A DNA stretch of 64,000 nt from Myxococcales bacterium (GCA_013297655.1 JAAFHV010000009.1:25110-89109); one strand, 5' to 3'; counted from the stretch's first letter, positions 54,967 through 64,000 are shown. Notes: generated by a model from the letters alone, not told the origin. Numbers and translations are program-made.

Positions 54967-55838
54967 CGACCGAGGAGAAGCCGCGGAAAGAGCCCGACCC
55001 GCGCGATCCGCGTGCCCTCTTGCGCAAACACGGGCTCACGCCGAAGAAGGGGTTCGGCCAGAATTTCCTCGTCAACGTCGGCGTCATCGAGCGCATCGCG
55101 GCGGCCTGCGTGCCGGACGACGAGCGCGGTCGCGCCTCGGTCCTCGAGATCGGAGCCGGCACCGGAGCGCTCACCGCCGCCCTCGTCGCGCGGGCGGGAA
55201 AGGTCGTCGCGATCGAGCGCGATCGTGATCTCTTTCCGGTCCTCACGGAGACGTTCGCGGCCGAGGTCGACGACGGCCGGCTGCGCCTCGTCGAGGCCTC
55301 CGCGACGCACACCGATTTGGCCGCGCTCCTCCGCGAGCTCACTACGCCGCGCACCCTCGCGGGGAACCTGCCGTATCAAATCACGGGGCAGCTCATCGAG
55401 ATCGCGGTCTCGCTCGCGCCGCTGATTTCACGCGCGGTGTTCATGGTGCAAGAAGAGGTCGCCGATCGCCTCGTCGCGTCGCCGGGCTCGAAGGATTACG
55501 GGGCCCTCACCGTATTCACGCAAGCCTCGTTCGACGTGACGCGCGTGGTGCGGGTGAGCCCGGGCTCGTTTCATCCCGCGCCGAAGGTGACGAGCGCGGT
55601 CGTCGCGCTCACGCCGTGCGCGACCCCACGCGCGGTGGAGGACGACGCCTTCCGCCGCACCGTGAAGCTCGCGTTCGCGATGCGCCGCAAGACGCTCCGA
55701 AACGCATGGGCGAGCCTCGGCGCGGCGACGGTGGAGAGGTGCGCCGCGCGCGCAGGGATCGATCTCGGGCTCCGCGGCGAGGTGCTCGCGGTCGAGGACT
55801 TCGCTCGCTTCGCAGAAGGTCTCCGCGGGCTCGCGTAG
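54963..55838 (+). CDS. rsmA: 16S rRNA adenine dimethyltransferase RsmA/KsgA
   Basis: 291 residues. KHGLTPKKGFGQNFLVNVGVIERI, SAM motif I VLEIGAGTGALTAALV, VVAIERDRDLFPVL, motif IV NLPYQITGQLI (N-L-P-Y), FMVQEEVADRLVASPGSKDYGALTVF and SPGSFHPAPKVTSAVV. It dimethylates two adjacent adenines near the 3' end of 16S rRNA during small-subunit assembly. Coupled to the DUF58 gene, so a housekeeping gene is co-expressed with a MoxR/DUF58 module. A hairpin terminator follows at 55956. Confidence 0.95.
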   Translation: MTTEEKPRKEPDPRDPRALLRKHGLTPKKGFGQNFLVNVGVIERIAAACVPDDERGRASVLEIGAGTGALTAALVARAGKVVAIERDRDLFPVLTETFAAEVDDGRLRLVEASATHTDLAALLRELTTPRTLAGNLPYQITGQLIEIAVSLAPLISRAVFMVQEEVADRLVASPGSKDYGALTVFTQASFDVTRVVRVSPGSFHPAPKVTSAVVALTPCATPRAVEDDAFRRTVKLAFAMRRKTLRNAWASLGAATVERCAARAGIDLGLRGEVLAVEDFARFAEGLRGLA

Positions 55839-55955
55839 GGCTCCACCTCCGCGGCGCGGGACAAAACGAGTCCGCTCGCGACAGCTCTGGGTGCCATCCG
55901 ACGCACTCCGGTCGGAGCGTCCGGTTTGCGTTGTTGTTGCCAAGAACGAAACAAG

Positions 55956-55973
55956 AGGGCGCTCGGGCGCCCT
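55956..55973 (+). terminator. Predicted transcription terminator after rsmA
   Basis: AGGGCGC - TCGG - GCGCCCT is a perfect 7-bp stem with a 4-base loop, followed by GTTGTTG. It lies between the convergent ends of rsmA and the large TPR gene. Confidence 0.6.
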
Positions 55974-56027
55974 GTTGTTGACATTGTCGCAACAGTCAGT
56001 CGCGGTTGTTCGCCCCGCCCGACGCGC

Positions 56028-59000
56028 TTACTCCGGGGGGAGACCACCGAGCTGCTTGAGCGCGCGGATCGCGTCGGCGCGGTCCGGTGAGCTGGCGGGG
56101 GCCATTTGGAGGAAGAGCTTGTAGGTCTCGATCGCCTCGGCCTTCTTGCCGATCTTGCGCTGCGCCTCGGCGGTGGGATACGCGGCGAGCCAGAGCCATC
56201 CCGGGCGCGGCTGCATCGCGGTGGCTTCCTGGACCGCGAAGGTGAGGTTGCCGGCGGCGTCGGCGGCGCGACCGTGCTCGAGCTGGAGGCGCCCGAGGCG
56301 GTAGCGCCAGAACGCGTTCTTCGGGTTGGCCGTGCACGCGATGTTCCACTCGACGAGCGCGGCGTTGTCGTTGTTCGCGGCCTCGAGGACCTCGGCGAGG
56401 CTGGCGTGCGCTTCGATGCGATTCGGCTTCAGCTCGAGCGCCTTGCGTAGATCACGCTCGGCGTCTTTCACCGCGCTCTGCTTGAAGTTGACGACGCCTC
56501 GTTGCCAGTAACCATCCGCGAGGGTGCTATCGAGCTCGAGCGCCTTGTCGACCTCTTTGCGGGCGAGGCCCATGTCCGGCGGCACCATCTCGTTCGCCGC
56601 CCACGCGACGTAGAGGTGGTACTCCGCGCGGTTCGGATCGAGCTCCGCTGCGCGACGGAGCCGGGGCATCGCGGCGGTGGCCTGGAGCCCGCCCTGACGC
56701 AGGTACGCTCTGCCCAAGAAGTGGTTCGCCTCGGCGCTGTTGGGGCGCTGCTCGAACACCTTGGTGAGCATCTTCACGCCCTCGCCGGTCTGCCCGATGA
56801 CGACGTAAGCCGCACCGACGCGGAGCATGAGATCGAGGTCGGTCGGAGCCTTCGCGAGCGCGCCTTGGAACTGCTCGAGCGCCTTCGAGAGATCGCCCGA
56901 CTCCTCGAAGAGCATGCCGCGCTCGAGGGCGAGGCCGGGGTAGTCCTTGTCGAGCGCGCTCACCTTGTCGAGCTCCGCGCCGGAGAGCTCGTGCTTGCGC
57001 ATCTTGCGGTACGCCTGGCCGAGCTTGAAGTGGGTCGCGACGTCGTTGTCGTTCTTCGCGAGCGCCTTCAGGTAGTAACCGAGCGCCTCGTCGAACTTGC
57101 CTTGCGCGACGAGCACCTCGCCGAACGCGCGCTGGAGGGCGGGGGTGTCGGCGAGCTTGTTGCGCGCGAGCTCGAGCTTCTGGAGCGCCTCCGCGGTGCG
57201 CCCCTGCGACGCGAGGAGCTTGGCGAGCGCGGCGTAGGGCTCGACCGCGTTCGGGAGCTGCGGATCGGAGAGCTCGATCGCGACGTTGTACTCCGTCTCG
57301 GCGACCGATTTGTTGCCGAGCGCTTCTTCTGCTTTGCCGAGCCAGAGGGCGATCGGCATTTCGCTCTTGAACGTGCTGCGCGCGGTGGTGAGCTGGTTTT
57401 TTGCGTCTTGCAGACGCTCGAGGGCGATCTTGGTCTTCGCCGCGCCGCAGATGGCGTCGATGTCGTCGGGGCTCTTTTGGACCGCCTCGTCGAAGCGGGA
57501 GATCGCCTCCGTGTGGCGCCCGTCGGCGTAAAGGAGCTCGCCTTGTCCGATGAGCGCGGAGGCGTTTCGCGAGTCGAGCTTTCGCGCTTCGTCGAAGGCG
57601 ACGCGCGCTTCCGATGCGCGGTTCACGGAGAGGTGCACCCAGCCACGAGTGGAGTACGCGAGAGACAGCTCACCCGGGGACGCGTTCGGCTTGGCGGCGC
57701 CTTCGATGACCTCCTTGAGGTCCTTGAGCGCGGCGACGTCGTCGTTGTGGAGCGACCACACGAGCTTCGCGCGAGTGAGGAGCGCGCCGACGTGCTCGGG
57801 AGCGCCCTTCAGCGTCGCGTCGACCTCTTGCTGCGCCTTTTTGCGGTCCTTTTTGAGGAGATACGCGCGGGCGAGGCCGAAGTGCGCGCGCGGCGACGTG
57901 CCCTGGCCCGCGGCAGCAAACGCGGCGATCGCGGCGTCGGGCTCCTTCGCGGACAGCTCGAGCTCTCCGCGCACGAACCGGATGTCGTCTTGAACGGGAT
58001 CGTTGGGGTCTTTCTTGCTCGCGGCGTCGAGCAACGTGCGCGCGGCAGCGTAGTTGCCTGCGACGGCCTCGCGCGCGCCCTGGGCGGCAGTGAGGTACTG
58101 TACGTCGGTCTTTGGGGGGATTTGGCCGAGCAGGTACGAGGCCTTCGCCGCGTGCTCGGTGACCACGCCGAAGCGGAGCTCCACCGCGTACTCGGTGAAC
58201 GCGGCGTACGCGGCGAGGGGGCGGGCGCGCGGGTACTTCGCCTGGATGGTCACGAGGTCGGAGGAGGTCTTGCGCGCGTCGCCGTAGACGTCGATCCCGA
58301 GGCTGTTCCGCGACTGTGTCGCCGCGTTGGCGGTCGCCTTTTTCCACTCGCCCGCGTGGAGGGCGTCGGAGATCGCGAGGTACCCGAACGCGCCGTACGG
58401 AGTGGCTTGGAGGGCGACGCCGCCGAGAACGATGAGCGCCAAGAGCCCCGCCACGATGCGGGGTGCGCGAGAGGAGCCGCCTTGCCGCGACGCCGGGCGC
58501 GGACGCGACTGCCGATTGGCGTCGAGGGAGGCCTCGGAGCCGGCGAAACCGCCGCTGATCGCGGGCTGCGCGCCGCCGCCGCCGGACATGAGCGCGTCGC
58601 TCGAGAGGTCGGTGCCGCCACCGAGATCGACCTCGCCGAACGAGAGCCCTCCTGCGGCAGCCGGGCTGCCGTATTGCCCACCGCCGCCGATGTCGACCTC
58701 GCCGAAATTGGAGCCGAGGTTCGACTGCGCGGTCGGGAGATCGATATCGCCGAAGCCGCCCACCGGAGATGGCAAGTTCGACTGCGACGGGAGGAGCCCC
58801 TGCCCGTCCGCCATCGACGGGAGGTAGTTGCCCTGCGCCGGAGCGGGCAGGTTCGACTGCCCCGGGAGGAGCCCCTGCCCTTGCGACATCGAGGGCAAGT
58901 AGTGACCTTGTGCCGTCGGCGATGGAAGGTTCGCGTTGAACGCGTTCGCGCCCGCCGAGGGCAAACCTGCTCCGCCCATGCCCGGGAGGTCGCTCATCAG

Positions 59001-60161
59001 GCTCGGCAAATCGAGCTCACCGAAGCCAAAATCGCCGTCGGGTCGAGCGGGAAGGCCCGCGCCACCGAGCGCAGGCAGGCCCGCGCCTCCACCGAGCGCA
59101 GGCAGGCCCGCGCCACCTCCACCGAGCGCCGGGAGCCCTGCCCCGCCGCCACCGAGCGCGGGGAGGCCGACCCCACCGCCACCCGCAGGCGAAGGCAGAC
59201 CGGCGCCACCACCACCGAGCGCGGGGAGGCCGACCCCACCGCCACCCGCCGGCGAAGGCAACCCCGCACCGCCGCTGACCGCCGGGAGGCCAACGCCGCC
59301 GCTCGCCGCCGAAGGGAGGCCCGCGCCGCCGCTCACGGCGGGCAGACCGATGTCGCCGAAGCCCATGTCGAGGTTGCCGAACGAGGGGACCTTCGCGGGT
59401 CCGCCCGGCCGCGGAGCGCCGTGAGCAGCGGGAGGAGAGCTGTGCGAGAGCGCTGGAAGGCCGATGTCGCCGATGTCGCCGAAGCCCCCAGGAGCCGGAT
59501 TGGCGGCCTTTGGCGGCGGCGCCATTCCTGGAGCCGCGGGGCGAGCGACGGCCGCCGCGGGGCGAGCGACGGCCGCCGGCAAGCCGACCCCCGTCGCCTC
59601 ACGGGCGTCGCCGAAGTGCGGCTTCGGTGGCGCCGGGAAGGGAGCCGCCGGTGCCTGCTTCGCCATCGGGAAATCGATCTCGCCGAAGCCGGGGACGGCG
59701 GGCAGATCGTCGTCGACGCTTCCGAACGAGTCGAACGGATTGGCGGCGGGCGGCGCGGGAGCGGGAGGCGCAGGCGGTGCCGCTGCGACCGCGGGCCCAG
59801 TGGGGCGTGGCGCGGCCTTCTTTTTTGCGGTCGCGGGGAGGCCTGCGTCGCTCGCGAGGGCGGGGAGATCGAGGCCGTCCAGAGCGCCGGAGAACGACGG
59901 TGGGCGGTGCGGACCGGCCGGCGCGGCGGAAGGCGCGGGCGGCGCTTTGCCCTTCACGGCGGGGAGCTCGTCGAAGTCCGGAGGCGGCGGGACGTGCGGT
60001 GGCGACGACGCGCGCATGGACGGGAGGTCGGCCGCGTTCGGATTCATCACCAAGAAGGAATGCCCGCACTTCGGGCAGCGCATCTTCATCCCGCCACTCG
60101 GGACGCGGCGCTCGTCGATCTGGTAGGGCGCCTTGCAGGACTCGCACTCGACTTTGAGCAT
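56028..60161 (-). CDS. Giant zinc-ribbon/TPR protein with GLPA repeats
   Basis: 1377 residues from ATG 60161, which starts a zinc ribbon directly (MLKVECESCKAPYQIDERRV, Cys6/Cys9 and Cys29/Cys32; the MJ0042 family seen at the N-terminus of many Myxococcota proteins). Next is a ~540-residue Pro/Gly/Ala-rich disordered region with tens of GLPA and GGGG repeats, then one membrane helix (APRIVAGLLALIVLGGVALQA), then about 700 residues of TPR helices (e.g. LAYSTRGWVHLSVNRASEARVAFDEARKLD, ASALIGQGELLYADGRHTEAISRFDEAVQ). The design resembles scaffolding proteins of gliding motility and secretion complexes, but no specific member is claimed. Confidence 0.8.
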   Translation of the reverse strand: MLKVECESCKAPYQIDERRVPSGGMKMRCPKCGHSFLVMNPNAADLPSMRASSPPHVPPPPDFDELPAVKGKAPPAPSAAPAGPHRPPSFSGALDGLDLPALASDAGLPATAKKKAAPRPTGPAVAAAPPAPPAPAPPAANPFDSFGSVDDDLPAVPGFGEIDFPMAKQAPAAPFPAPPKPHFGDAREATGVGLPAAVARPAAAVARPAAPGMAPPPKAANPAPGGFGDIGDIGLPALSHSSPPAAHGAPRPGGPAKVPSFGNLDMGFGDIGLPAVSGGAGLPSAASGGVGLPAVSGGAGLPSPAGGGGVGLPALGGGGAGLPSPAGGGGVGLPALGGGGAGLPALGGGGAGLPALGGGAGLPALGGAGLPARPDGDFGFGELDLPSLMSDLPGMGGAGLPSAGANAFNANLPSPTAQGHYLPSMSQGQGLLPGQSNLPAPAQGNYLPSMADGQGLLPSQSNLPSPVGGFGDIDLPTAQSNLGSNFGEVDIGGGGQYGSPAAAGGLSFGEVDLGGGTDLSSDALMSGGGGAQPAISGGFAGSEASLDANRQSRPRPASRQGGSSRAPRIVAGLLALIVLGGVALQATPYGAFGYLAISDALHAGEWKKATANAATQSRNSLGIDVYGDARKTSSDLVTIQAKYPRARPLAAYAAFTEYAVELRFGVVTEHAAKASYLLGQIPPKTDVQYLTAAQGAREAVAGNYAAARTLLDAASKKDPNDPVQDDIRFVRGELELSAKEPDAAIAAFAAAGQGTSPRAHFGLARAYLLKKDRKKAQQEVDATLKGAPEHVGALLTRAKLVWSLHNDDVAALKDLKEVIEGAAKPNASPGELSLAYSTRGWVHLSVNRASEARVAFDEARKLDSRNASALIGQGELLYADGRHTEAISRFDEAVQKSPDDIDAICGAAKTKIALERLQDAKNQLTTARSTFKSEMPIALWLGKAEEALGNKSVAETEYNVAIELSDPQLPNAVEPYAALAKLLASQGRTAEALQKLELARNKLADTPALQRAFGEVLVAQGKFDEALGYYLKALAKNDNDVATHFKLGQAYRKMRKHELSGAELDKVSALDKDYPGLALERGMLFEESGDLSKALEQFQGALAKAPTDLDLMLRVGAAYVVIGQTGEGVKMLTKVFEQRPNSAEANHFLGRAYLRQGGLQATAAMPRLRRAAELDPNRAEYHLYVAWAANEMVPPDMGLARKEVDKALELDSTLADGYWQRGVVNFKQSAVKDAERDLRKALELKPNRIEAHASLAEVLEAANNDNAALVEWNIACTANPKNAFWRYRLGRLQLEHGRAADAAGNLTFAVQEATAMQPRPGWLWLAAYPTAEAQRKIGKKAEAIETYKLFLQMAPASSPDRADAIRALKQLGGLPPE
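59040..59340 (-). repeat. Low-complexity GLPA/GGGG repeat stretch
   Basis: Degenerate in-frame repeats of about 27-54 bases encode GGGGAGLPALGGGGVGLPSP-type peptide (GAGLPALGG, GVGLPALGG and GAGLPSPAG units). It lies in the disordered part of the TPR protein. Length polymorphism by slippage is likely. Confidence 0.7.
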
Positions 60162-60291
60162 GGCTCCTCGTGCCCGAAGATGCGCGTCTCGCACGCTCGG
60201 GATTCTGATCGAGCGTACCACAGGCTCGCGGACGCCCGGACTTTGCGACGGAAGGAAGCGAGCGACGAAACGCGGTGCTAGCGTCCGCGCG

Positions 60292-61245
60292 GTGGAGGAC
60301 TCTCCCTCACCCCAGCCTACACGCAGCGTCGCGCGGCGCGCTTACGCGTGGATGGCGCTCTCGGCCGGGCTGTTCGCGACGATGAACTTCTTCGCGCGGC
60401 TCGTGGGGGAGGGCGGCAAGGTGCACTGGGCGCACGTCGGCGCTACTCGTGCCGCGATCGGAGCGCTCGTCGCGTTCGCGATCGCGAGGGCGCGGGGCAC
60501 CTCGCTTCGCGCGCGAAATCCTCGGGGCATGTGGGCCCGAAGCGCGCTCGGCACGGCGTCCATGTTGTGCACGTTTTACGCGCTCTCGCGGCGCGGGCTG
60601 CCCCTCGGCGACACGACCACCCTCCTGAACCTCACGCCCGTCTTCCTCGCGTTCCTGTCGCCTCGCTTCCTGGGCGAGCGCGCGAGCCCGCGCCTGTTCC
60701 TCGCGATCTTGGTCTCCCTCGCGGGGGTGCTCCTGCTCTTGCGGCCACGCGCGCTGTTCGGGCACGAAGACGCGCACGAAGGTGCCCTCGTGTGTGGCGC
60801 GGCGGCGACGCTCGCCGCGGTGTTCGCCGCGTTCGCGATGATGATGCTGCGCAAGATCGGCAAGACGGAGGCCCCCGAGGCGATCGCGGTGCACTTCTCG
60901 CTCGTCGCGACGGCGACGTTGCTCGTCGTGTCGCTGCCGTCCCTCGCCCTCCACCCGGTCGTGCCCGGCGCGAAAGATGCATTCTACATGGTGCTCGCGG
61001 GGCTCGCGGCGGGGGTGGCGCAGCTCTTCATGACACGCGCGTACGCGCTCGAGCGCGCCGCCCACGTGTCGGCGGTGGGTTACCTCGCCGTCGTCGTGAG
61101 CGCGGGGCTCGGGGCGCTCGCGCTCCACGAGTGGCCGACGGCGAGCGCGATCGTTGGCATGGCGCTCGTGGTCGCGGGCGGGCTCGTGGTGGTGCTCGGG
61201 CCACCTGCCCCGCCGGCCGACGCGACGAGCAAGCTCCGCGCGTGA
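60292..61245 (+). CDS. EamA/DMT-family exporter
   Basis: 317 residues from GTG 60292. Ten hydrophobic segments in two EamA halves: AYAWMALSAGLFATMNFFARLVG, GMWARSALGTASMLCTFYALSRRGLPLGDTTTLLNLTPVFLAFLSPRFLGERASPRLFLAILVSLAGVLLLLRP, GALVCGAAATLAAVFAAFAMMML, FYMVLAGLAAGVAQLFMTRAYALERAAHVSAVGYLAVVVSAGLGAL. Substrate unknown. Distinct from the EamA protein at 41694; it precedes a Cys/Met PLP enzyme by 45 bases, so sulfur amino acid export is possible. Confidence 0.88.
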   Translation: MEDSPSPQPTRSVARRAYAWMALSAGLFATMNFFARLVGEGGKVHWAHVGATRAAIGALVAFAIARARGTSLRARNPRGMWARSALGTASMLCTFYALSRRGLPLGDTTTLLNLTPVFLAFLSPRFLGERASPRLFLAILVSLAGVLLLLRPRALFGHEDAHEGALVCGAAATLAAVFAAFAMMMLRKIGKTEAPEAIAVHFSLVATATLLVVSLPSLALHPVVPGAKDAFYMVLAGLAAGVAQLFMTRAYALERAAHVSAVGYLAVVVSAGLGALALHEWPTASAIVGMALVVAGGLVVVLGPPAPPADATSKLRA

Positions 61246-61290
61246 CGAGCGCGGTGCGCTGATCGCAGGGTCGCTGGTAGGCTCGGGCGC

Positions 61291-62523
61291 GTGATTCCGG
61301 AAGACGTCCCCTACGAGGCCACCCTCGCCAAACGGCGCGAGGCGATCACCACGATTTGTGTTCACGCCGGGGAGCCGAAGGACCCGTCGACGGGCGCCCT
61401 CGACGTGCCGATCGTCATGTCGTCGGCGTTCGGTTTCGCGAGCGCGAGCGAAGCCGCGGGCGCCTTCCGCGGCGAGAACGACGCTTATATTTACGGCCGT
61501 TGGGAGAACCCCACCGTGCGCGCGCTGGAAGAAAAAATCGCCGCCCTCGAGGGCGCGGACGACGCGTGCGCGACCGCGAGCGGCATGGCCGCCGTCACCG
61601 GCGCGGTGATGAGCCTCGCGCGGGCCGGTGATCACGTGGTCGCGCCACGCTCGATGTACGCCGAGGCGGCGAGGCTCCTCCGTGAACGGCTGCCCGCCTT
61701 CGGAGTGACAACCACCTTCGTCGCCTCCACCACGGCCGACTACGCGGCAGCGATCGCGCAGGGAGCGAAGGTCGCCTACCTCGAGACACCACAGAACCCG
61801 ACCTTGGGGATCCTGAACATCGCCGCGATCGCCGCGGTCGCGAAGGCGCACGGAGCTTCCGTCATCGTCGACGGCACCTTCGCGACTCCATTTTGCCAGA
61901 GCCCGATCGCGCTGGGCGCCGATCTCGTCGTCCACAGCATGACGAAGGCGATGTCCGGCCACGGCGACGTGATCGCGGGCGCGATCGCGGGCCGAAAGGA
62001 CCTCGTCGCGGCGGCGCGCGATCTCGTGGTCAAGGGCATCGGCGCGGTGCTCGCTCCGATGTCGGCGTGGCTCGTGCTGCGCGGCCTCCGCACGTTCGCG
62101 CTTCGGCAAGAGCACGCCTGCCGCACCGCGTTCGGGATCGCGAAGATCCTCGCCGAGGATCCGCGGGTGGCGAAGGTGCACCACCCGTCGCTCGCTTCGC
62201 ACCCCGGTCACACGATCGCGCGCGGCGCGATGCACGCCTACGGATCGCTGCTCTCGTTCGAGCTCGCAGGAACGGACGCCGTGCGGCGAGGGGCAGTTTT
62301 TCTGGAGTCGCTCCGCACGATGACGCACGCGGTGAGCCTCGGCGACACACGGACCCTCGTCGTTCACCCCGCGTCGACCACACACTCCACGATGGCAGAG
62401 GAAACAAGGCACCTCGCGGGCATCGCGGATGGCCTTTTGCGGATATCGGTCGGCCTCGAGAGTCTCGACGATCTCGTCGCCGATGTTCGTTTTGCGCTCG
62501 CCGCGTCGGAAAAGCAGACATGA
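61291..62523 (+). CDS. Trans-sulfuration PLP enzyme (Cys/Met metabolism)
   Basis: 410 residues from GTG 61291. Marks of the Cys_Met_Meta family: TICVHAGEPKDPSTGALDVPIVMSSAFGF, YGRWENPTVRALEEKIAALEGADDACATASGMAAVTGAVMSL, VAYLETPQNPTLGILNIAAIAAVA, the PLP lysine segment LGADLVVHSMTKAMSGHGDVIAGA, and ISVGLESLDDLVADVRFAL. The reaction could be cystathionine gamma-synthase, methionine gamma-lyase or O-acyl-homoserine sulfhydrylase; sequence alone does not decide. Confidence 0.9.
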   Translation: MIPEDVPYEATLAKRREAITTICVHAGEPKDPSTGALDVPIVMSSAFGFASASEAAGAFRGENDAYIYGRWENPTVRALEEKIAALEGADDACATASGMAAVTGAVMSLARAGDHVVAPRSMYAEAARLLRERLPAFGVTTTFVASTTADYAAAIAQGAKVAYLETPQNPTLGILNIAAIAAVAKAHGASVIVDGTFATPFCQSPIALGADLVVHSMTKAMSGHGDVIAGAIAGRKDLVAAARDLVVKGIGAVLAPMSAWLVLRGLRTFALRQEHACRTAFGIAKILAEDPRVAKVHHPSLASHPGHTIARGAMHAYGSLLSFELAGTDAVRRGAVFLESLRTMTHAVSLGDTRTLVVHPASTTHSTMAEETRHLAGIADGLLRISVGLESLDDLVADVRFALAASEKQT

Positions 62524-62584
62524 AAAGTGTGTGAGGCGTTCGGGGAGGTCTCGGCGCGAGGGAAACCGTGGTAACCCGGTCGTC

Positions 62585-64000
62585 ATGGACCGCCTCGTGG
62601 TGGTTGGGGCACGCCAACACAACTTGAAGGACGTGTCGCTCTCCGTGCCGCGAGGGAAGCTCGTCGTGTTCACGGGGCCGAGCGGCTCGGGCAAATCGTC
62701 ACTCGCGTTCGACACCATTTATGCCGAAGGGCAGCGAAGGTACGTCGAGTCGCTGTCGGCGTATGCGCGTCAATTTCTCGAGCAGCTCGGGAAACCGGCC
62801 GTCGAGCGCATCGATGGCCTGTCGCCCGCGATCGCGATCGAGCAGCGCCCGCTCTCCAAATCACCACGCTCCACCGTCGGCACCGTCACCGAGATCGCGG
62901 ACTATCTTCGTCTCCTCTTTTCGCGTGTGGGAGTGCCGCACTGCCCGAGCTGCGGAAAGCGAATCGAAGCGCAGACGGTGCAACAAATCGTCGATCGCGT
63001 CGAATCCCTCGGAGAGGGCGCACGATTGTCGGTGCTCGCGCCGGTATGTCGCGCCAGAAAAGGCGAGCTCAAGCTCGAGCTCGAGCGCCTCCGCCGCGAG
63101 GGGTTCGTGCGCGCCCGGATCGACGGCCAAGTGGTCGACCTCGGCGACGAAATCGAGCTCGACCGCCAAAAGGCCCACGACCTCGACGTCGTCATCGATC
63201 GCATCGTCTTGAAAGATGGCGTCCGCGGTCGCCTGACGGACAGCGTGGAGCTCGCCCTCACCCTCGGCGAAGGTCGCCTCCTCGTGCTCCCGGAAGGACA
63301 AGATCCGTTTTGGCTCTCGGAGCGGTTCGCGTGCATCGATTGTGGCATCTCGCTGCCGCCGATCGAGCCGCGCATGTTCTCGTTCAATGGTCCCCACGGA
63401 GCGTGCCCCGCCTGCGACGGCCTCGGCTCGCGCACCGTGATCGACGCCGAGCGCGTGGTGGGCGACCCGCAGCGAACGCTCCGTGAAGGCGTGGTCCTCG
63501 CCTGGGGCCGCCGCGGAAGCCTCGCCCTCGCCACCGAGTGCGCTCGCGCGACCGAGGCGCTCTCCGTCGATCCCGACGTCGCGTGGGGCAAGCTGCCCGA
63601 GAGCCAGAAGAAGGCGATCCTCTTCGGCGAGCGCCCGCGAGAGCTCGAGCCGACCGCCGCGAAACCGACGCGGAAAAAGAAAGCCACGGCGGGGCCTTAC
63701 GAGGGGATCGTCCCGCGCCTCGAGGCACGCCTCGCCGACGACGCCCCCTCCCGCGGGGACGACGAAGAAGAGCTCGACGAGGGCAGCGTCGGCGACGACG
63801 AGATCGGCCGCTTCGTCGTCGTGCGAACGTGTGCAGCATGCAAGGGTCGGCGCCTCCGCCCCGAAGCCCTCGCCGTGAAGCTCGGCGACCGCGACATCTC
63901 GGAGCTCGGGCGCACCCCGCTGGTTCGTCTCAAGGGCCTCATCGACGACCTCAGCCAAGACACCTCGGCGCTCTCCCCGCGCGAGCGCACCATCGCCGAG
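62585..64000 (+). CDS. uvrA: Excinuclease ABC subunit A, 5' part (runs off the window)
   Basis: 472 codons from ATG 62585, open to the last base. UvrA features: VVGARQHNLKDVSLSVPRGKLVVFTGPSGSGKSSLAFDTIYAEGQRRYVESLSAYARQFL (first Walker A), LSPAIAIEQRPLSKSPRSTVGTVTEIADYLRLLFSRVG, HCPSCGKRI and CIDCGISLPPIEPRMFSFNGPHGACPACDGLG (zinc modules). UvrA recognises bulky DNA damage and loads UvrB in nucleotide excision repair. An Asp/Glu/Lys-rich insert (KKKATAGPYEG... DDEEELDEGSVGDDE, about residues 358-405) is unusual and could be a lineage insertion. Confidence 0.93.
   Translation, partial: MDRLVVVGARQHNLKDVSLSVPRGKLVVFTGPSGSGKSSLAFDTIYAEGQRRYVESLSAYARQFLEQLGKPAVERIDGLSPAIAIEQRPLSKSPRSTVGTVTEIADYLRLLFSRVGVPHCPSCGKRIEAQTVQQIVDRVESLGEGARLSVLAPVCRARKGELKLELERLRREGFVRARIDGQVVDLGDEIELDRQKAHDLDVVIDRIVLKDGVRGRLTDSVELALTLGEGRLLVLPEGQDPFWLSERFACIDCGISLPPIEPRMFSFNGPHGACPACDGLGSRTVIDAERVVGDPQRTLREGVVLAWGRRGSLALATECARATEALSVDPDVAWGKLPESQKKAILFGERPRELEPTAAKPTRKKKATAGPYEGIVPRLEARLADDAPSRGDDEEELDEGSVGDDEIGRFVVVRTCAACKGRRLRPEALAVKLGDRDISELGRTPLVRLKGLIDDLSQDTSALSPRERTIAE

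Noticed and set aside
56502..60281. 1259-codon forward open frame across the TPR gene
   Set aside because: Pure antisense shadow of the zinc-ribbon/TPR gene, Arg/Glu-rich and without any domain.

Overview
The window is GC-rich chromosomal DNA that looks like a Myxococcota genome (Polyangia type). The clues are the very high GC content at third codon positions, many Cys-rich or low-complexity lipoproteins, a very large zinc-ribbon/TPR protein, frequent GTG starts and tightly overlapping genes. This placement is inference from gene style; the window has no rRNA or marker phylogeny to test it.

Bases 1-20700 are a copper-homeostasis island. After the tail of a MATE exporter come a heavy-metal-binding-domain (HMBD) lipoprotein, a CopA-type P1B-ATPase, a CopZ-like chaperone, a second HMBD lipoprotein, a TolC-like outer-membrane protein, a multicopper oxidase, an ECF sigma factor with a Cys-rich membrane partner, a second HMA chaperone, a small membrane protein, a second copper ATPase with two HMBDs, and a reverse-strand cusC-cusB-cusA operon. 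Gene debris lies in between: a methyltransferase, the tail of an adenylate-forming enzyme and the tail of a second CusA. Four promoter-like sites in the island share a TGTCA-type -35 and a CGTC/CGCTAG -10. One lies in front of the sigma gene itself, so an autoregulated copper regulon is likely. The copA frame has an in-frame TGA exactly at the second Cys codon of its first HMA motif (CxxC becomes CxxTGA), which is either a selenocysteine or a fresh nonsense change.

Bases 20700-24240 hold gene remnants, two arrays of a 42-bp repeat that begin at stop codons, and a two-gene Septu-like anti-phage system (AAA ATPase plus HNH nuclease). Bases 24386-30262 hold Cys-rich lipoproteins and two thioredoxin-fold proteins with an outer-membrane barrel protein.

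From about 30400 on the window is mostly housekeeping or lineage-typical genes: a saccharopine-dehydrogenase-like reductase, DUF420, DUF1223, modABC, a TonB-domain protein, gcvT-gcvH, a cluster of two large surface lipoproteins with mutS and an EamA exporter, DUF4350-MoxR-DUF58-rsmA, a giant zinc-ribbon/TPR protein, a second EamA exporter, a Cys/Met-metabolism PLP enzyme, and the 5' part of uvrA running off the right end. No tRNA, rRNA, CRISPR array or insertion sequence was recognised.
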